A DNA stretch of 64,000 nucleotides from Gnetum montanum (GCA_015680685.1 MNCI01026893.1:244563-308562); one strand, 5' to 3'; positions 1 through 12,176 are shown, counted from the first letter of the stretch. Made by a program: numbers and translations. Notes: a model not told the origin generated them from the letters alone.

Positions 1-2627
1 TAGGACGAAGAAAGCTACTCAGCTATTTTTTGTGGGATGGGGGCCATCGAGGGCTTCGGCCCCCTAATGACAAGTGGAGCTAAAGGTGTTAATGAGTGGG
101 GCCATGTGGCTCTACTAATAGGTGGTGCAGAGGTGGATGCCCATGGTGGGACTCTTAAGACAAATGGCTGTTGCAAGCTTTGAATAGCAGCTAGTGGTGC
201 TGGTGCACTACGCTGAGGCACATGGATCACGAATGGCTGGTGGGGTGGCCTAGGATCATTGTCAATGTTGATGGTGTTGATTACGTAACTGGCATTGTTG
301 GTGTTGAGGGGATCTATGTAGACATACATAGATTAGTTTTCAGGGCACACTTGGTTGCTTTCGTCCAACACCAGCTTCCCGTGGTCGATTAATCTTTGTA
401 TGTCATCCTGCAACGCTAGACAGTAATTCGCGTTGTGACCACACTGTTGGTGATAGTCATAAAACCTTTCCAGCCCCTAGGAACTAGAGGCTCATTGGGT
501 AGGGCCAAAGAGGGGTTCCTAATGAGCTCGTAGTAGTGTTGATGTCTCACAATTGCTTCTTCCGACATCTGCTTATGTTGGATGTATCCCGCTGCCAATA
601 GCTGCTTTAGAAGCTCTAAAGGCTTAAGAGGCAGTGGGGTGTACCTTGAGCAGTCTTTGCGCTCAAAGTTGGATTTGGATTATGTAAATGTCTTAGGCAT
701 AGGTATAGCAGGTTATGGTACGTGGCCATGTTTGGGGACTGGTTTAGCTGCAGGTATGGTCGTTTTCTTGCTATTCTTTCTACCATTGTTGCTAGGTTTG
801 GGTTTGGCCTCAGTCACCACAATGGCCACTATGGTTGTTGGGGACATATCCTTTTTCTTCTTTGCAAGGTATTTTTGTAGGAAATGTAGGCCAGGTCTTT
901 GCTTACCTTGATCGCATCCTATATGCTCTGAGTCTGAGTGAAGGCCTGACTAAGAGAGCGAGGAGCGAGGTAGTACAGCTTGGAATTGAAGAAGTTGTTC
1001 ACTACACCCTTAAAGACTGTTAGCAAGGGGGCCTCCACGATGGGCTCACGGATTTCATTAAGGGTTGCGCTCCAACACTAAATGAAATTTTGGACTGGCT
1101 CTAGAGGGTCTTGCTTCACACTCATCAGCTAATCTAGTGTGGTTTCCAGCTTCAAGTTGTACTTGAAGCGTGTCATGAACTAGCTCAGAAGCTCTTCCAG
1201 GGTTGAAATAGATGAGCATGGCAGTGCACAGTACCAATCCAAGGCTTTCCCAGCTAAGGACATGGTGAAGACATGAATAATCATGTGTGGCCATTACTGC
1301 AATAGCAGAGACTCAGACTTGAAGGTAACAAGATGTGCGTTGGGATCTCCCTCCCCATCGTACTTCGTGAAGTGCGGGAGGGACATCCCTGGGGGTAATG
1401 TCAAAGCAGGGATTGCAGGGCTGATGGGATCATCCTGGTAAAAGTCCATGACTTGTACTATGTCAGACCCAGTAGCTTTGAGGCATTTGATTTTCTCAGT
1501 GAGGGTCTAGATGAGCTAGAATGCTTGGTCCAGACTTGGCAACATTGTAGATGATTGGGGAGCTGCAGAGGTAGCTCCCACCTATGGTATGGCAGGGGTG
1601 GCGGCATGACCCATTGGTGGTACCATTGGGATGACCCCCGCAAGTGTTGCTACTTGTGTTGCCCACCACCTGATAGGTGGTGTTGTTAGGGAAATCATGG
1701 GTTCGGCTACCGGATAGACCGCTTGTGTCATTGGTAGCATAGACCATAGCCCTGTGTTGGGTTGTATTGTCTACAAGGCTTGGTGGGTTTGAGAGAAAAT
1801 GTAGTAAGACATTTGTGACAATTGTGGAATAGGAAAAGAAGCAAATGGGGCCCACCATCTAGATAGGCTGGGGCCCACCACAGTGGGTGGAACAAACGTG
1901 AATGTAGGAATGGAAAAAAAAGTCACGTATGGTTGTGAAGTAGGCATGGTATGAACATGTGGTAGGGTATCCGTGATTGGCGTATGATGTGCTACAGGAA
2001 TGGATTGTTGAATAGTTTGCAAAGGAATAGTAGCTGCAAACGAGATAGGAAAAATAGATGAGAGAGGGCATTGAAACACCATGGGATTGGTGTGGCTATT
2101 CATAGAAGTTGTAATCATGGGTTGCAGAAGCGTAAGCGTAATCACACAGGGAGCAGTGATAGACAACAGCTTAGCCTAGAAGGACTGGGTAGGAGGGAAT
2201 ATGATTGGGAATCGAGTTCCTCCTATCCATCTTGGAAAGCATCATCTTGGTTGAATGTTGTGTCTTGTTGGTGCCTAAGCTTCGCCAATTGGATTAGTTG
2301 GTCCAGAATCCCTTGGTTTGTCTGTGTTAAAGGTAAAGAAACACTGGGAGTAGGAACAAATTCCTTCCCATTGTAGTAAGTAAACTCGAAGCTACATTTT
2401 TCCTCGAGTTCGTGTACATCCAAGGGTAGATTTTCCAGCACCTTTGCGCATAGGAAGCTGTAACACTCATGTTGCTAAGCTAATCCCTTAGGTCCCTAGT
2501 TTTGGATTCTAAGGGATCGACATGTTTCCAACATCAGATTTAGCGATTTTTCAGCACTAGTAGTGCCTTGAACCGTGATGGGAACTTCAATGTTGAAGGT
2601 ATTAGAGACAGTGTTCGAAAAAGCCAT
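1..2627 (-). pseudogene. gag (capsid/nucleocapsid) of element A2, decayed
   Basis: Gag would assemble the virus-like particle that packages the element RNA. The likely start is the ATG at 2627-2625, because the N-terminal residues (MAFSNT, then IEVPITVQGTTSAE) match the start of the A1 gag. Blocks match A1 along its length: the segment around 2223-2441, the capsid-like segment around 1058-1400, and a zinc-binding motif near 400-480 (YHQQCGHNANYC, with the first Cys changed to Tyr). A proline-rich tail follows at 15-329. Frameshifts and several TAG stops break it. The N-terminal third is more degraded than the tail. Confidence 0.75.
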
Positions 2628-2689
2628 TGTTAAGCTACATAGTTATGTAAAAGAGTGCAAAACGAACAAAGAGACTAGAAAGAAATAAA

Positions 2690-3140
2690 AAGAAGGCTTT
2701 ACATCTTGTTGGGTTTCCAAGGAACCATCAAGGCGATTGATCTGTACCACACAAAGCATAAAAAATCATAAAATGGTGTTACGTTTATGCTAGTGCATGA
2801 TTGGATACAGACTGCATGCAAGACTACCATAAGCCGGGCAAGTTAACTAGCGAACAAGGCTTTGCATCTTGCAGGGTCCTCGAGGAACCGTCGAAGTGAC
2901 CAATTTGTACCACATGATACACTAATGTGCGATGAGGTACAGAGCGCATGCAAGACTACCATAAGATAGGCTAGTTAACTGGTGATCGGAGGCCTTGTGT
3001 TCTATAGGGCTTCCAAGGAACCGTCGAGGCAATCGATCTGCATTGCATAAAGCGTAAACAACTGCAAGAGGGTGTCAAGTTTATGCTAATGTGTATCAAA
3101 GTGTAGAAGGCTTACAAAACTACCATGACACATGGAAAAG
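2690..3140 (-). repeat. Leader tandem repeat of A2, three units
   Basis: Three imperfect units begin near 2694, 2862 and 2991. Each carries a phrase like AAGGCTTTACATCTTG, then AGGAACCGTCGA and GATCTGTACCACA. The A1 element has five such units in the same place between gag and the 5' LTR. This is the untranslated leader of the genomic RNA. Confidence 0.8.
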
Positions 3141-3150
3141 GCACCAAAAG

Positions 3151-3168
3151 GCCCTCCTTCTAGTGCCA
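3151..3168 (-). other. Primer-binding-site candidate of A2
   Basis: On the minus strand the sequence TGGCACTAGAAGGAGGGC starts six bases after the 5' LTR and begins with TGG, as a site complementary to a tRNA 3' CCA end must. The same site is in A1 (TGGTGCTAGAAGGAGGGC), also six bases from its LTR. I cannot assign the tRNA. Confidence 0.55.
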
Positions 3169-3174
3169 GAAAAC

Positions 3175-4786
3175 TCTAGTGACTGAAAACATTGGCAGCT
3201 GGAAAACACTGAGGGGTTGTTAGGCACGACAGTTTTGACCCTATATCCGCAGGAGGGTTGTGCTAGGTGTGAGCCGATATGGGATGTCCTGAATGGTCTG
3301 GTCGATCAGATAGGGACTTAGTCAATGTCTATATAGCCGTTTGCAATGTGTAGTTTGAAAATAGAAATGACAGTGCGATGTAATGCTTAAATGTAGAGAA
3401 GACAGAAAATAAAGTAAAACGTAGTAATAAGTTGGAAACAAAGTAAAATGTAGTTAGAAAATTGCACTACTTCGGAATTAGAAGGTTACTCTGTTAAGAT
3501 GGATACAGTTGGTTGCATAGTGTTGTAGAGTGCAGAGATCCTGAAAGTAACCAAGACATGTAGAGAAAAGATGGCTGTGTGCTTGGGCGCAGACTTAGGA
3601 GCTGACAATGCGGGAATTCTAACAAGGTGGAAGAAGGGGGATATAGCAAAATGCTAGCTGAGAATGCTAATTATTTGCAGTGTTAAACAGAAAGCTTATA
3701 ATGCTCAATGTTACAATGTGCCAGGAATCCGAGAGAGGGAGAGCCAGAGAGAGCCAAAAACTGAAAATCCAAAAAATTCTAAAGCCCTTTGAATGTTTCT
3801 CATTGGAGTATTTATAGGACCAAGGGCACGTGAAAGAGGTGGTTTGGATGCCACGTGCCTTTGGCCCACTTTGACTTGTCCGTGATGTATGTTCTAGCAT
3901 GACCATTAGACATGCATGACCATTGTCACTATGAGTCTGCCATGCCGTAACTATGAGCCTGTTACGCTGTAATTATGCCGTCAGCATCTAGATATGTGTG
4001 CCAATGGTTCAATTAGGTGAAGTGCATTGATGTTACACATCCACCCGCATGATTTGCTGTGCTTCGTAGCATAGCATGTTTTGCGTAGCATAGCACCTTG
4101 TCATGCATTCTGCTACATGTGGGCTGCATGCTTGCTATGCTATTCTATGCTATGTAGTGTGGCGTAGCGTAGTGACTGGTCTTCGTCACAAAAACTTTGC
4201 CAATTTGCAAACTTTACTTCCTACATCGCGAGACTTGAAAACTTTTTGATCCTGCCCTTTGAGCTACCTTTTGTCTCTTCCATAGGATTGCTACGCCTCG
4301 CTGCACCATGTAGCTTAGCATAGCGTAGCAGCAGACATGCTGTGTTGCTTCTTGATGGAAAGGGACATTGCTAAAGGACTTGAAGTTGGGAAAAGGAGTT
4401 GGCTTTATAGTCTTTACCATGCTACGCTACATTGTGTAGCGTAAGGTAGCATGGAACTTCATTTAGCAATTGTTTTCTGAAGCTTGCTACGCTACATAGC
4501 GAGGTGTAGCGTATCATAGCAAACTTCGTGACTTAGAAAACTTGCCAAACTAGTTTGACTTAGAAAACTTTGTGCATTGCTTTTGAGCAGGCCATTGGCT
4601 GGGTAAACTACTTAGGTGGATAGGCAGGATGATCTATGGAGCCTGTTTAACACCTAAAGTAGAAAACTTGTGAAAATGGCTGGCTTGAATTCAGAGCGTT
4701 CTCCTCCCGAAGAACTGTCGTAGCACTGCGCAAACTGCAAGGCTTGGTGAAGCATGCATGCCTTCAAATTTTTTTGGGGTGTTTCA
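3175..4786 (-). repeat. 5' LTR of element A2 (about 1.6 kb)
   Basis: It aligns over its whole length with the A1 LTRs (5219-6809 and 21828-23407) and more distantly with the A3 LTR. The plus-strand right end reads GGGGTGTTTCA, matching the A1 3' LTR exactly. The left end TCTAGTGACTGAAAAC corresponds to TGTAGTGACC of A1, with the terminal TG mutated. Part of U3 (4040-4520) is filled with short inverted GCTACGCTA/TAGCGTAGC words. Confidence 0.85.
3809..3818 (-). promoter_or_regulatory. LTR TATA box, A2
   Basis: The minus strand reads CCTATAAATA in a CCTATAAATACYCC context. The same box occurs at the same place in all four A-family LTRs in the window and separates U3 (right) from R/U5 (left). 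Confidence 0.7.
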
Positions 4787-5213
4787 CTTACTATTTTTCT
4801 TTTTGATGATGTTCAATGTTAAGAGAAAACTTGAAATCTAAAGGGATTAGAGCCTCAATGTTGGCCAAGAGAAGGATGTAGAGCTTCAACACTAATGGTT
4901 GACAAGATCTACAACAACAATGGATGCCAAGGCTCTCCTTCACTATGTTGATTGATAGAATGGTGGCTTGTGATAAGTTTGTACAAGTTTTGGCATTAAA
5001 ATTCCATAAAATCCACATTGGGGTTACCATAATCAATGTGGATGCATGACTTCCACCCTTTAAAACCATAAAAAGCTAACATTCTTACCATTTTTAGTAG
5101 TTCCAACTTGCACCATTCAACCCTTGGTTCTAAAAGGAGGTCAAACTTTTCTAAAAGAGTCACCTTGGGTGTATGCCCTAGCTTAACCCCCCTTGGGGGG
5201 GGGGGGGGGTTTA
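4787..5213 (+). other. Short remnant of element C between A2 and A1
   Basis: No gene is visible. The right end carries a 15-base G run (5195-5209) followed by TTTAGTATG. Across the A1 insertion the sequence continues at 23413 as GAACAAAGGGGGG. The joined motif matches the G-rich part of the 190-bp array unit of element C (G run, TTAGCATGGAAACAAGG). This piece therefore belongs to C, cut off by the A2 and A1 insertions. Confidence 0.55.
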
Positions 5214-5218
5214 GTATG
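5214..5218. repeat. Target-site duplication of A1, left copy (GTATG)
   Basis: GTATG directly precedes the first base of the left LTR and is repeated at 23408-23412 directly after the right LTR. Five bases is the usual length for Ty3/gypsy integration. Confidence 0.85.
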
Positions 5219-6809
5219 TGTAGTGACCAAAAATGTCGGTGGCTAGAAAACACCGAGGGATCAGTTGGTGCAATAGTTTAGACCTCGTATCCACAGGAGG
5301 GCTGTTCTAGATGTGAGAAAATACGGGGCACCTGAACGGTCTGGTCGATCAGATAGGGACTTAATCGACATCTATATAGGCTTTGCAACATGTAGTTTGA
5401 AAATAGAAATGACAATGCGATGTAATGCTTAAATGTAAAGAAGATAGAAATCAGAGTAAAACACAGTAATAAGCAGGAAATAAAGTAAAATGCAATTAGA
5501 AAAATGCACTGCTCCAAAGTTACAAGTCTGCCCTGTTAGGATGGATACAGTCGGTTGCATAGCATTGCGGAGTGCAGAGATCCCGAAAGTAACCAAGACA
5601 TGTAGACCAAGGACAACTATGCACTTGGGCATGGACTCAGGAGTTGACCATGTGGGGGTTCTACCAAGGTGGTAGAAGGGAGATAGAGAAAAATTCAAAT
5701 TGAGAATGCTAACTTTTTGAAGTGTCAAATAGAAAGCTTACAATGCTCGATGTTACAATGTGCCAGGAAGAGAGCTTGAGTGCCAAAGAGAGGGAATGTC
5801 AAAAAATTGGGAAAAATTCGAACCCTTTGAATGTTACTCATTGGGGTATTTATAGGACCAAGGGTCTACGAAAGAGGTGGTTTAGATGCCACATGCCCTG
5901 GGCCCATGTTGACTTATTTGTGCTGCACGTGCGAACATGACCATTGTAATGTGAGTTTGCAATGCTGTAACTGCAATCCTGCCATGCCATAATTGCACCA
6001 TCAGCATATGGAGACATATGCCAACGGTTCAATTAGGTGAGATGCATTGATGTCACACACCCACTCACATGCTTTGTTGTGCTTTGTAGTGTAGCATGTC
6101 TAGCATAGCGTAGCACCTTTTCGTGCATTCCGTTTCATGTCGGCTGCATGCTTGCTATACTATGCTATACTATGTAGCATAGTGACTAGCCTTAGTCGCA
6201 AAAAACTTTGCCAATCTATACACTTCGCTGCCTGCATTGTGAGACTTACAAACTTGCTAATCCTTCCCTTTGAGTTACCTTCTGTCTCTTCTGTAGAATT
6301 GCTATGCTTCACTGTGCCATGTAGCTCAATGTAGCATAGCAGCAGACATGGTCCACCACTTCTTGACCAAAAGGGACATTACTGAAAGACTTGAAATTGG
6401 GTGATGGAACTGGCTGTATAGCTTTTACCATGCTACGCTACCCTATGTAGCATAGCGTAGTGTGGTACTTCGTTTTGCAATCATTTTCTGAAGCTTTCTA
6501 TGCTACATAGTGAGGCGTAGCGTAGCGTAGCAGACTTCGTGACTTAGAAAACTTGTCCAATAGTTTTGTGCATTCTGAGTGCTATTGCTAACTTCATGCA
6601 TCGTTTTTGAGCAAGCTGTCGGTTGGGCAGACTACTTAGGTGGACAAGCAAGATGATATGTAGAGCCTGTTTACACCCAAAGTAGAAAATTTTCCGAACT
6701 GGCCAACTTGAGTTTAGAGCGTTCTCCTCTAGAAGAACTACTGTAGTATTGCATGCATTGTAAGGCCTAGTGAAGCAAGAGTGATTTTAAATTTTTTTGG
6801 GGTGTTTCA
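5219..6809 (-). repeat. 3' LTR of A1
   Basis: It starts TGTAGTGACC and ends GTGTTTCA in plus-strand reading, giving TG...CA borders. It is homologous from end to end with 21828-23407. A TATA box is at 5847-5856, and U3 (about 5857-6809) is rich in inverted TAGCATAG-type words. Confidence 0.88.
5847..5856 (-). promoter_or_regulatory. LTR TATA box, A1 3' LTR
   Basis: Minus strand CCTATAAATA, at the position conserved in all A-family LTRs. Confidence 0.65.
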
Positions 6810-6822
6810 TTGGCCCCTCTTT
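6810..6822 (-). other. Polypurine tract of A1
   Basis: On the minus strand AAAGAGGGGCCAA immediately precedes the 3' LTR (TGAAACACCCC). This is the plus-strand DNA primer site. Nearly the same tract lies next to the LTRs of A3 (56929-56941), C (30831-30843) and D (43785-43797). Confidence 0.8.
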
Positions 6823-8110
6823 ATCGACGTCTAGAGAACAAGCTCGATAGATGTTGACAAAGAATACGAAACACTGTAGAAGGTAAAATGCTAAGGTTGT
6901 CGCTCAATGAGTGTCGAGATGTCACTTGGCTGCACTTGAGAGTGTCGCATTGGAGTGAAGAGGTGAAGTAGGGATGAAGGAGGCATAGGAGAAGGGAAAA
7001 GATGAGGTGTAGCTAAATCCCTCATAGGAGTGCTCATGAGGGAGTCATGTGCATTTTCACCTTTGCTTCAGCCAACCTTTGACCTCCTATAGGATAGGTG
7101 TCTTTCCCAGGATGAGTTACGTTACATCCGTGTAGGGCTTCAACCTACCTACAAATTCTTTCCATGCGACGAGCTATGTTACATGCATCATGGAACTTGC
7201 ACTGGTGTTTCCCATGCGGTGAGCTGTGTTATGCACATCATGGGAGTTTGCACTCTGTAGTAGTCAAGCTAGTCAAGGCACTCACTTTGCACTGCTATAG
7301 CATTTGCTACTATGGAAAGATGTGCCCTCATGGGCAAAGGTATTTCTTTCTTTAGATGTTGTTGAAGTCCTTTGGACACCTTTGCTAGTGTTTGGTGTCC
7401 AAAGCAGGAAGGCCAACAATGGTTTTGGCAGCGTCTGCCTAGAGGAGCTAGCGTCGAGGGCATCACTATGAGTGCAGATGCACTAGAATCCTTGCCAAGG
7501 ACATGAGTTCCTAGTTTAGCTATGGGATCAGCTACCACATAGCATAACATTTTTGGTAGGGGGTTGGAGGATAAAAATATTGTGGTTCATCCACAATACT
7601 GCCAGAACTCCAGCTATAGGCACTGGCTGAGGAGCTACCGTCAGGGCAAGGGGCCATGGCGACGGTAGGTCCGGAGGGTCAGTGTGATGTCATATGACAT
7701 CTCCAGAGGATCAGCATGATGCCAAGGGTGGAAGCATCACACATGTTCTTGACCATGTTCCCATTGTGTCGTGAACTACGTTTTGGAGCTGCGATGACCC
7801 ACTCGCGCATCAGCATTATGCCCACTTGTTCGATGTGTATTTGGTGCTGGTGCATGCTAGGGATGCGACATGAACCCAGTTTAAGGTCTTGGTAGACCAT
7901 GTGCTATTTAAGGTTCCAGTGGACTGCTATGTCAGTTTAATATTCCAGAAAACTGTACATGCCATATTAACGTTGTAGTGGATGCACCATGCCAGTTTTA
8001 TGTCATAGCGGACGGTGCTCAATGTTGCTAGTCTAATGTCATTGTGGACACTGCTTGGTGCTGCTACTAGTTTATCATCATAGCGGATGGTGGTGGCTAC
8101 CGTTGTGCTT
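6823..8110 (-). other. Noncoding 3' region of A1 with short repeat ladder
   Basis: No domain is recognisable here between integrase and the polypurine tract. From about 7890 to 8110 a motif of the form CAGTTTTATGTCATAGCGGA recurs every 35-45 bases. The corresponding stretch of A3 (58030-58590) has it in more copies. Confidence 0.6.
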
Positions 8111-8119
8111 CAGACGTAG

Positions 8120-9180
8120 TACAGCTTAAGGTACGAGTGATTCACTGGGTTGGCGAACTTGTTGTCATCCATGTCTGCCAACTTGAAGGCTCCATTCCCG
8201 AAGGCTTTAGTGACCATGTAACGACCTTCCTAGTTGGCTGAGAATTTGCTCATGTGCTCACAGACGACCTTGAGGATGATGTGTCCCTTCTACATTGGCC
8301 GTCGATGCAGGTGTACATGGTGCTTTTGCTGCTACTTTCCCTGGTAGTGCTCGATGCATCTTAGCATCTGCAAGCACTCCTCCTCTTTGGAGTCGAGGTC
8401 GATGATTCGTGACTCATTGTTCTATGTCTCGCTCACGACGTTGGATAGGATCATCCAAAGTGATGGTACTTGCAACTCAAGAGGCAACACAACTTCAGAT
8501 CCATAAATAAGGCTGTAAGGTGTCTTACTTGTTAAGGTCTTGCACATCGTCTAGTAGGCCCACAGAACATAGAGGATTTTCTCGTGCCACTGCCTCTTGC
8601 TGTTGTTAAGCATCCACCTTAGCAAGTTGATGATGTACTTATTTGTAGACTGTCCTTTTGCCTGCAGATAATAGGAGGAGGAGAATGATTTCTTAATGCC
8701 TAGATTATTGCAGAACGTTTGGGTTTCCATACTACTGAACTGTGGCCCATTTTCATTCACAATAGTCATTGGAAGCTTGAATCTTATCACAATGTTGTCC
8801 AGGATGAAATGGAAAATTTGTTGAGACGTCGTCTTCCTCAGGGAGATAGCTTCCACCCACTTGGTAAAGTACTTAGTGGTGGTGATAATGAAACTATGCC
8901 CTATGGAGGACTTAGGCGTGATAGGCCCTATGAGGTCTAGTCCCCATCGTTGGAAGGGCCACATGATTTGCATTGGGTGCAGGTCTACAGGTGCTATGTG
9001 TATGAGATTTGCATATGTTTGGCACGTGTCGCACGTCTTGACTTTTGATAGGAAATCAGATTCCATGTGGGGCCAGTAGTACCCTAGGCATCTAATTTTT
9101 GTAGCCATAGCCCTAGGTGTTATGTGTCCACCACACAGCCCATCATACACTTCATTAACTACCTTCTACACCTACTCCCC
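8120..9180 (-). pseudogene. Integrase domain of A1 pol
   Basis: Integrase inserts the cDNA into the genome. Visible from right to left are the zinc-binding region (YDGLCGGH and CDTCQ, one expected His changed to Tyr), the catalytic core (GLDLIGP for the first Asp, VNENGPQFSS for the second) and a degraded C-terminal region with frameshifts to about 8120. The A3 copy has MIDNGPQ and GQAEATNK, so A1 has lost the second Asp (Asp to Glu) and the third catalytic Glu. Just upstream of the core ORF (9151-9171) two TAG codons replace the two Gln codons seen in A3. It is a dead copy. Confidence 0.85.
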
Positions 9181-9830
9181 ACCCATGCATGCCAGCAATA
9201 TCCTGTCGTAGGAACATCGGCATAGGACATCACTTCCTAGGAGCACATATTGCCAGGCATGCTTATAGATTGCATCTCTTTGGGCAGATGTCAATCCACC
9301 TGGGGGCTCACCATGCTGTAGGTAAGTTTTAATGTTGGCGTACCACTCCTGGGTATCCGTAGCACTGACAGAGTCCATGTGTTCGACCCGAATGATAGGC
9401 TCTACACATTTGATGATCAAAGTTGGCAGGTTTGCAAGGGAATGTGATGGAATGTGTAATGCAAGGATAGCTAAGGCATCTTCCATGATGTTCTCATTGC
9501 GTGGCATGTGTTGCACTTCTATGGTTGTAAATTTCTTAAGCAGGATTTTTGCTAGGTCATAGTAAGGTTGCAGGTGCATAGCTTTGCAGGCGTAGACCTC
9601 GGTGATTTGATTCACGACTAGTTGTGAATCTCCCTGGATTTCCAGGTGTTGCATGCACAATGCTAGGGTAGTTAAGAGGCCTCTAAGTAGCCCTTCATAC
9701 TCTGCCACATTGTTGGTGCAAGGGAACATAAAATGATAAGCTAATGGACGCATTTCTCTAGAAGGAAACATAATGATGTCAGCTGCGCTACCTCCTTGCA
9801 TGGTTGATGTGCGTCAAAATGTAAAGTGGC
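9172..9830 (-). pseudogene. Second (archaeal-type) RNase H of A1 pol
   Basis: The domain carries the phrase CTNNVAEYEGLLRGL followed by QGDSQLVVNQI and a NIMEDALA segment, typical of the extra RNase H of Tat elements. It would remove RNA from RNA:DNA hybrids in reverse transcription. The YFDGAS start seen in A3 falls in the broken part just right of 9801. It is followed by a roughly 60-residue linker toward integrase. Confidence 0.85.
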
Positions 9831-9959
9831 TTTGAGATGCGATGGGACAATGTCGATATTACTAACATGCTCATCTCAAAATTCAGGGTCTATGGTGGCC
9901 TGGTCATTGACAGGTGAGGCCATGAGTTGGCTTGCTATGGCTTGACCCTTCGTTGACAA

Positions 9960-11400
9960 TTGAATTACATAGTGTAAATTGAACTCCATGGTTATTGCCT
10001 TTCATTGGGCTATCTTGCTACTTTCATATAGATTGTTAGTAATAGCCTAAAGAATACTGATTTTGCAAATGATGTTGGTTGTACTAAAAAATAGGTAATG
10101 CCTCCACTTTTTTAGTGTGAAGACTAAGGCAAGGTAATTCCTCTCCACTTTGTTGTATTTTACCTCATGCGCTATTAGAGTGTGGCTTACATAATACAAT
10201 AGTATCTCAGAACCGTCATCTCGTTTCTTACATAGCAGTGTCGCGATAGATGTGTCGGAGGTGGTGAGGTAGACAAAGAAGGATTTGTCCCTTTGTGGTG
10301 GATGCACAGTTGGGAGGTGTGAAAGCTCCTTCTTCAGGTTGTTGAAGGCTTGTTGACATTGGGTTGTCCACTCAAAGCTAACCCCCTTCTTTAGAAGATG
10401 TTGCATGGGGTGTAACTTGTCGATCAATCTTAGTATGGACCTTCGAATGAACTGTACCCTACCTTGCAAACCACATAGCTCCTTAATATTTTTGAGACAT
10501 GCCAGGTTGACAATGGCCTTGACTTTGTTAGGGTCCACCCATATTCCAGCCTCCGATACCACGAACCCTAACATGTGCCCGATTTTCACCCCGAAGATGC
10601 ACTTCTTAGAATTGAGGCGTAAGTCATGCATTTGAAAGCACTTGAGGACTACTTCTAGATCACGTGGGTGATTAGTTGCCTCCTTGGACTTGACTGCTAT
10701 ATCATCCACATAGTCATTTAATGTTTCTAGGATATAGTTGTTGAAGATGTAAGTCATGGCTCACTGGTAGGTTGCTCCAACGTTCTTGAGCTTGAAAGGC
10801 ATCATGGTGTAGCAGAAGGTATCCCATGGGGTCATGAAGGTTGTTATCAGCTGGTGCTCTAGGTTAATGCAGATTTGGTTGTATCTGGAGAAACTATCCA
10901 TGAAGGATAGCAAAGCATGAACAGCCGTGGTGTTGATGAGCTAATCGATGCTAGGAAGTGGGAAGTTGTCCTTGATAGTTGCCTTATTCAAGTCCTAGAA
11001 GTCTATACAAATGCGTATTCCTCCCATTTTCTTTGAAACCATAATGATGTTGGACACCCTCTCTAAGTAGTCAACCACACGGATGAAACCAGCTTGGTAT
11101 AGCTTGGTGATTTCATCCGTCATGACTAGTGCAATTTCTGGCTTATCTTTGTGAGCCTTCTACTTGACTACCTTCATGTGCAGGTCTAGGACGATGTTGT
11201 GCTAAATCAGCCATAGATTTAGACCTGGCATGTCACTATACGATCATGCGAAGACATTGATTTTGTCTTGTAGAATCTTGGCTATGTTTTTATGCATTTG
11301 TATGTCTAGAAGGGAGTTGAGTTTTAATGTTTTCACCCCCCCCCCCCCCCCCCCCTTTAACATGGTTATAGGCGTCTCAATGAGAGGGTCCTTAGTGAGA
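9960..11400 (-). pseudogene. Reverse transcriptase and first RNase H of A1 pol
   Basis: The catalytic YVDD box is seen in LNDYVDDIAVKS near 10700. Downstream, MLGFVVSEAGI and GLQGRVQFIRR mark the connection region, and ILLYYVSHTL with KVERNYLALVF marks the first RNase H. Upstream, FAWSYSDMPGL identifies the N-terminal part (about 11240). Frameshifts and stops interrupt it. A 21-base C run (11336-11356) sits where relatives read RGEAR, so the N-terminus is scrambled. Confidence 0.85.
11336..11356. repeat. Homopolymer of 21 C
   Basis: It lies in the region just upstream of the reverse transcriptase. A3 has normal coding sequence at this point, so the run is an expansion private to this copy or an assembly artefact. 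Confidence 0.9.
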
Positions 11401-11469
11401 GGTTGTGTATAACAAAAATTTGCAAAGTAGCAACGAGATGAAACTTGTGAAGTGTGACGATGTAAAGAT

Positions 11470-12000
11470 TGAAAGTTTGCTAGTTTAAGATCATGGCGGA
11501 CCGCCAGGGCATAAGAGTGCAGAACTGCTAAAGATGTAAAACTGTCGATGCAGAAGTGTGAAGCTGTGAAACCATTAATATGAAAATCCCAAGCTACTAG
11601 TTTAATGTCATTTCGGACTTCCAAATTGCAACATGCAAAATCTTAATGTGCAAAATGATAGTAGGCGAAACAGGAAGTTTTGGGTATGAGAAACGCAAAA
11701 CCGTTAAGACAAAAATATGAACGACTGTCATGAAAATACAAAACTGCTAGAAATTATGACATTGCCAATGTGAGAATGCAAAATTGTGAGAAGATGCAAA
11801 ACTACCCATGTAACAATGTGGAATTTCTAGTTTAGTGTCATTACAGACTACGAACGTGACAGGTTGAAACTGCTAATTTAGGATCTTTTCAGACTGTTAG
11901 AGGTGCAACTAAGCTAGGATTGCTAGTTTAAGGTCTTTTTGGATCATTCATTTTGTGATTGCTAGTTTAAGGTCTTTTTGGACCCACAACAGAAACAAAT
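11470..12000 (-). repeat. Motif ladder left of the antisense gene (A1)
   Basis: Repeated phrases such as CTAGTTTAATGTCATTTCGG, CTAGTTTAGTGTCATTACAG and CTAGTTTAAGGTCTTTTTGG occur at about 11487, 11596, 11828, 11874, 11921 and 11957. They are related to the ladders at 7890-8110, 16870-17110 and 58030-58590. Confidence 0.65.
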
Positions 12001-12164
12001 ATATATATTTTTATTTTCGGGAAAGCAAATAGTTGGCTTAAAGTGTGTCAAGGCTTTAATGTCAATAGTGCTATGATGTCGTGGCGAGCATGGTATGTTG
12101 TAGGGCATGCTCTGCATTAATCGGAGAGAGAGGGAAGAAATTTTTCCTATCTTATCATTATGAC

Positions 12165-12176
12165 CATAAATAGGGG
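12165..12176 (+). promoter_or_regulatory. Possible TATA box of the antisense gene
   Basis: CATAAATAGGGG lies about 150 bases upstream of the ATG at 12323. The matching region of the A3 copy shows no clear TATA, so this is tentative. Confidence 0.35.

Larger units (their letters stand above)
1..4786 (-). mobile_element. Ty3/gypsy Tat-lineage element A2 (5' portion, cut by window start)
   Basis: Read on the minus strand, this has a 5' LTR (3175-4786), a primer-binding-site candidate, a repeat-bearing leader and a gag region running to the left edge. The same series of parts is found at about 18300-23407 in the complete neighbouring element A1, so A2 is a second member of the same family. Its protease, antisense gene, pol and 3' LTR would lie outside the window. 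The right border ends in CA at 4785-4786, and the next five bases (CTTAC, 4787-4791) should be one half of its target duplication. Many in-frame stops make it non-functional. Confidence 0.85.

Noticed and set aside
4040-4520. Dense GCTACGCTA/TAGCGTAGC words, considered as a CRISPR-like or satellite array
   Set aside because: No fixed unit or spacer; the words form the U3 of the A-family LTR and occur in all its copies.
7164-7550. Frames on both strands between integrase and the LTR of A1, considered as extra genes
   Set aside because: No matching protein in the corresponding region of A3.
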